A DNA stretch of 7,755 bases, from contig DDHL01000118.1 in assembly GCA_002352945.1 (NCBI GenBank), forward strand, positions 18,510 through 26,264, read 5' to 3'. How positions within the stretch are numbered: position 1 is the stretch's first letter; each line of letters begins with the position of its first letter. Shown piece by piece: positions 6,801-7,755 of this stretch. Source of the DNA: Campylobacteraceae bacterium UBA1877 (GTDB lineage: Bacteria > Campylobacterota > Campylobacteria > Campylobacterales > Campylobacteraceae). The notes under the pieces are model-generated. The model ran no database searches. It was given only the letters and a program-made list of their open reading frames with translations, and was not told the DNA's origin. The position numbers were made by a program, and so were the translations under genes.

Positions 6801-7599
6801 TTCAAATGAGGTTATTAATTTAGAACAGCGTTGGAAGAGGTGGAGACAAAGGCAGATTTTTCGACGTTTTTTTGCATTTTTATCACTTACTGCTCTTTTT
6901 TGCCTCTCTTTTTACATTGGCTTTTTTCTATTAGTTAAAGGTGCAAATAGTACTATAAATAGCATTGTTGCTAGTGTAAAAGAAGATACTAAGGAGCTTT
7001 TGAAACCTGATAAACCAAGCGATGATAAAAACAGTTCGGTTGCGCAAAAAGATGGGCCAAGGCTTGCTTTAACAATCCAGCCAGTTCCTCGATCTTCAAG
7101 TTCTGTAAGCAGTACTGTACCAAAGAGCGAAACAATAAAACTTGATAGAGATGAAAAAGTTGAGAAAAAACTTCAAAAAAGCAAGGCCATAATTCCTTTG
7201 GCACCTAAAATGGTTCAAGAGCAAAAGCAAGAAGATAGCAAGATTAAAACTGCCAAAGAAAAGAAGGAATCAAAGATTCAAATTAATATGAAACCCACAA
7301 GTGCCAACACGACAGAGTATTTAAAAGAGAAGTTTGATGCTACTGGAAATATTGTCTTTGCTTTAATGCTTTCAGAAGAGTACTACCATCAAGGCCAGTA
7401 TAATGATGCTATTAGATGGGCATTAACTGCAAATGAATTAGACCCTAAAAATGAACGAAGTTGGATCCTTTTTGCCCAGTCAAAAGCTAAGCTTGGAAAC
7501 ACTAAAGAGGCAATTAATGCTTTAGAAGAGTTTTTAAAAACCAATAATTCAGGTAAAATAGAGTCAATATTAATTAAATTAAAGCGAGGTGCGTTTTAA
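6793..7599 (+). CDS. MshN-like bitopic TPR protein
   Basis: 268 residues from ATG 6793; a TTG three bases earlier is possible but poorly spaced from the ribosome site. The N-terminus is strongly basic (RWKRWRQRQIFRR, 13-25), followed by one membrane segment (about 27-49), so the rest should be periplasmic by the positive-inside rule. Residues about 65-170 form a low-complexity linker rich in Lys, Ser, Pro and Gln, likely disordered and long enough to span peptidoglycan. The C-terminal part (about 180-255) contains two tetratricopeptide-like repeats: ALMLSEEYYHQGQYNDAIRW then ALTANELDP, and SWILFAQSKAKLGNTKEAIN then ALEEFLKTN. MshN of MSHA pili has this plan. By gene order it sits where C. jejuni has CtsX, also a bitopic membrane protein said to pair with CtsP; homology to CtsX is not shown here. 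It overlaps the ATPase stop by 8 bases. Confidence 0.75.
   Translation: MLNSNEVINLEQRWKRWRQRQIFRRFFAFLSLTALFCLSFYIGFFLLVKGANSTINSIVASVKEDTKELLKPDKPSDDKNSSVAQKDGPRLALTIQPVPRSSSSVSSTVPKSETIKLDRDEKVEKKLQKSKAIIPLAPKMVQEQKQEDSKIKTAKEKKESKIQINMKPTSANTTEYLKEKFDATGNIVFALMLSEEYYHQGQYNDAIRWALTANELDPKNERSWILFAQSKAKLGNTKEAINALEEFLKTNNSGKIESILIKLKRGAF
7586..7590 (+). promoter_or_regulatory. Ribosome binding site of the last, truncated gene
   Basis: GAGGT lies 8 nt before the ATG at 7599, within the end of the TPR gene. It is the best Shine-Dalgarno match in the window and supports a real gene starting there. Confidence 0.6.
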
Positions 7600-7755
7600 T
7601 GGCAAAAATTTTATTGATAACACTTTTTTCGGTCTTTAATCTTTACGCAGCTGTCTCTCTTGATACCATAAGACAATGGTACGATCAAAAAGAGTATGAG
7701 AAAGTTTGCAGTTACGAAATAACTGCAATTTATGAAAAATTTTCCGATAATGAAG
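7599..7755 (+). CDS. Exported protein, possibly TPR-type, 3' truncated
   Basis: Only the first 52 codons are in the window and the frame stays open to the edge. The product starts MAKILLITLFSVFNLYA, then AVS: a clear signal peptide with likely cleavage after LYA or YAA, and no lipobox. The mature start, with IRQWYDQKEYEKVCSYE (residues 24-40), has the helix pattern W-Y-x-x-x-x-Y-x-x-V/A-C of a first tetratricopeptide-like helix pair, so a periplasmic repeat protein is plausible. The ATG overlaps the TPR gene's TAA by one base (TAATG) and has a strong ribosome site, so it belongs to the same operon. The family cannot be named from this fragment. Confidence 0.75.
   Translation, partial: MAKILLITLFSVFNLYAAVSLDTIRQWYDQKEYEKVCSYEITAIYEKFSDNE

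Overview
The window is AT-rich, densely packed, all-plus-strand bacterial DNA. It reads as Campylobacterota (Sulfurimonas/Sulfurovum/Sulfuricurvum-like). The support is the hslU-era gene pair, the style of the Era protein (KANATRKRS switch, TKSD nucleotide motif), the low GC, and a secretin operon of the MSHA/cts type that I associate with this phylum. The genus cannot be fixed from sequence alone.

Layout. Positions 1-1026 hold the 3' three quarters of hslU, the ATPase of the HslUV protease; its Walker A region lies upstream of the window. Its stop overlaps the start of era (1023-1901), a ribosome-assembly GTPase. A 51-bp gap (1902-1952) follows, the only real intergenic space in the window. 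It contains a perfect 9-bp inverted repeat and a TATACT hexamer that could be a promoter -10 box. From 1953 to the right edge lies one compact run of seven genes, each overlapping the next by 1-23 bases, with no terminator visible.

That run encodes most of the envelope-spanning part of a type IV pilus/type II secretion-like machine: (1) a 508-aa inner-membrane protein that looks like PilM joined to PilN, the same topology as GspL; (2) a PilO/GspM-like bitopic protein; (3) a small exported PilP/GspC/MshK-like protein; (4) an MshL-type outer-membrane secretin; (5) an ExeA/MshM-like AAA+ ATPase without a peptidoglycan-binding tail; (6) an MshN-like bitopic protein with a Lys/Ser-rich linker and C-terminal TPRs; (7) the start of another exported, possibly TPR-type protein, cut by the window edge.

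How it fits together (inference from family knowledge). Proteins 1-3 would form the inner-membrane alignment complex that couples a cytoplasmic motor to the secretin (4). The AAA+ protein and the TPR proteins would help assemble or stabilise the secretin. No pilin, extension or retraction motor ATPase, platform protein or prepilin peptidase is in view; they may lie downstream. The gene order resembles the Campylobacter jejuni cts transformation genes (ctsR-ctsD-ctsP-ctsX, then ctsE-ctsF) and the Vibrio MSHA cluster. DNA uptake, an MSHA-like pilus and protein secretion are all possible jobs and cannot be separated here. I see no RNA genes, CRISPR arrays, insertion sequences or phage genes. The most distinctive feature is the PilM-PilN-type fusion heading the operon, with apparently degenerate nucleotide-binding motifs.
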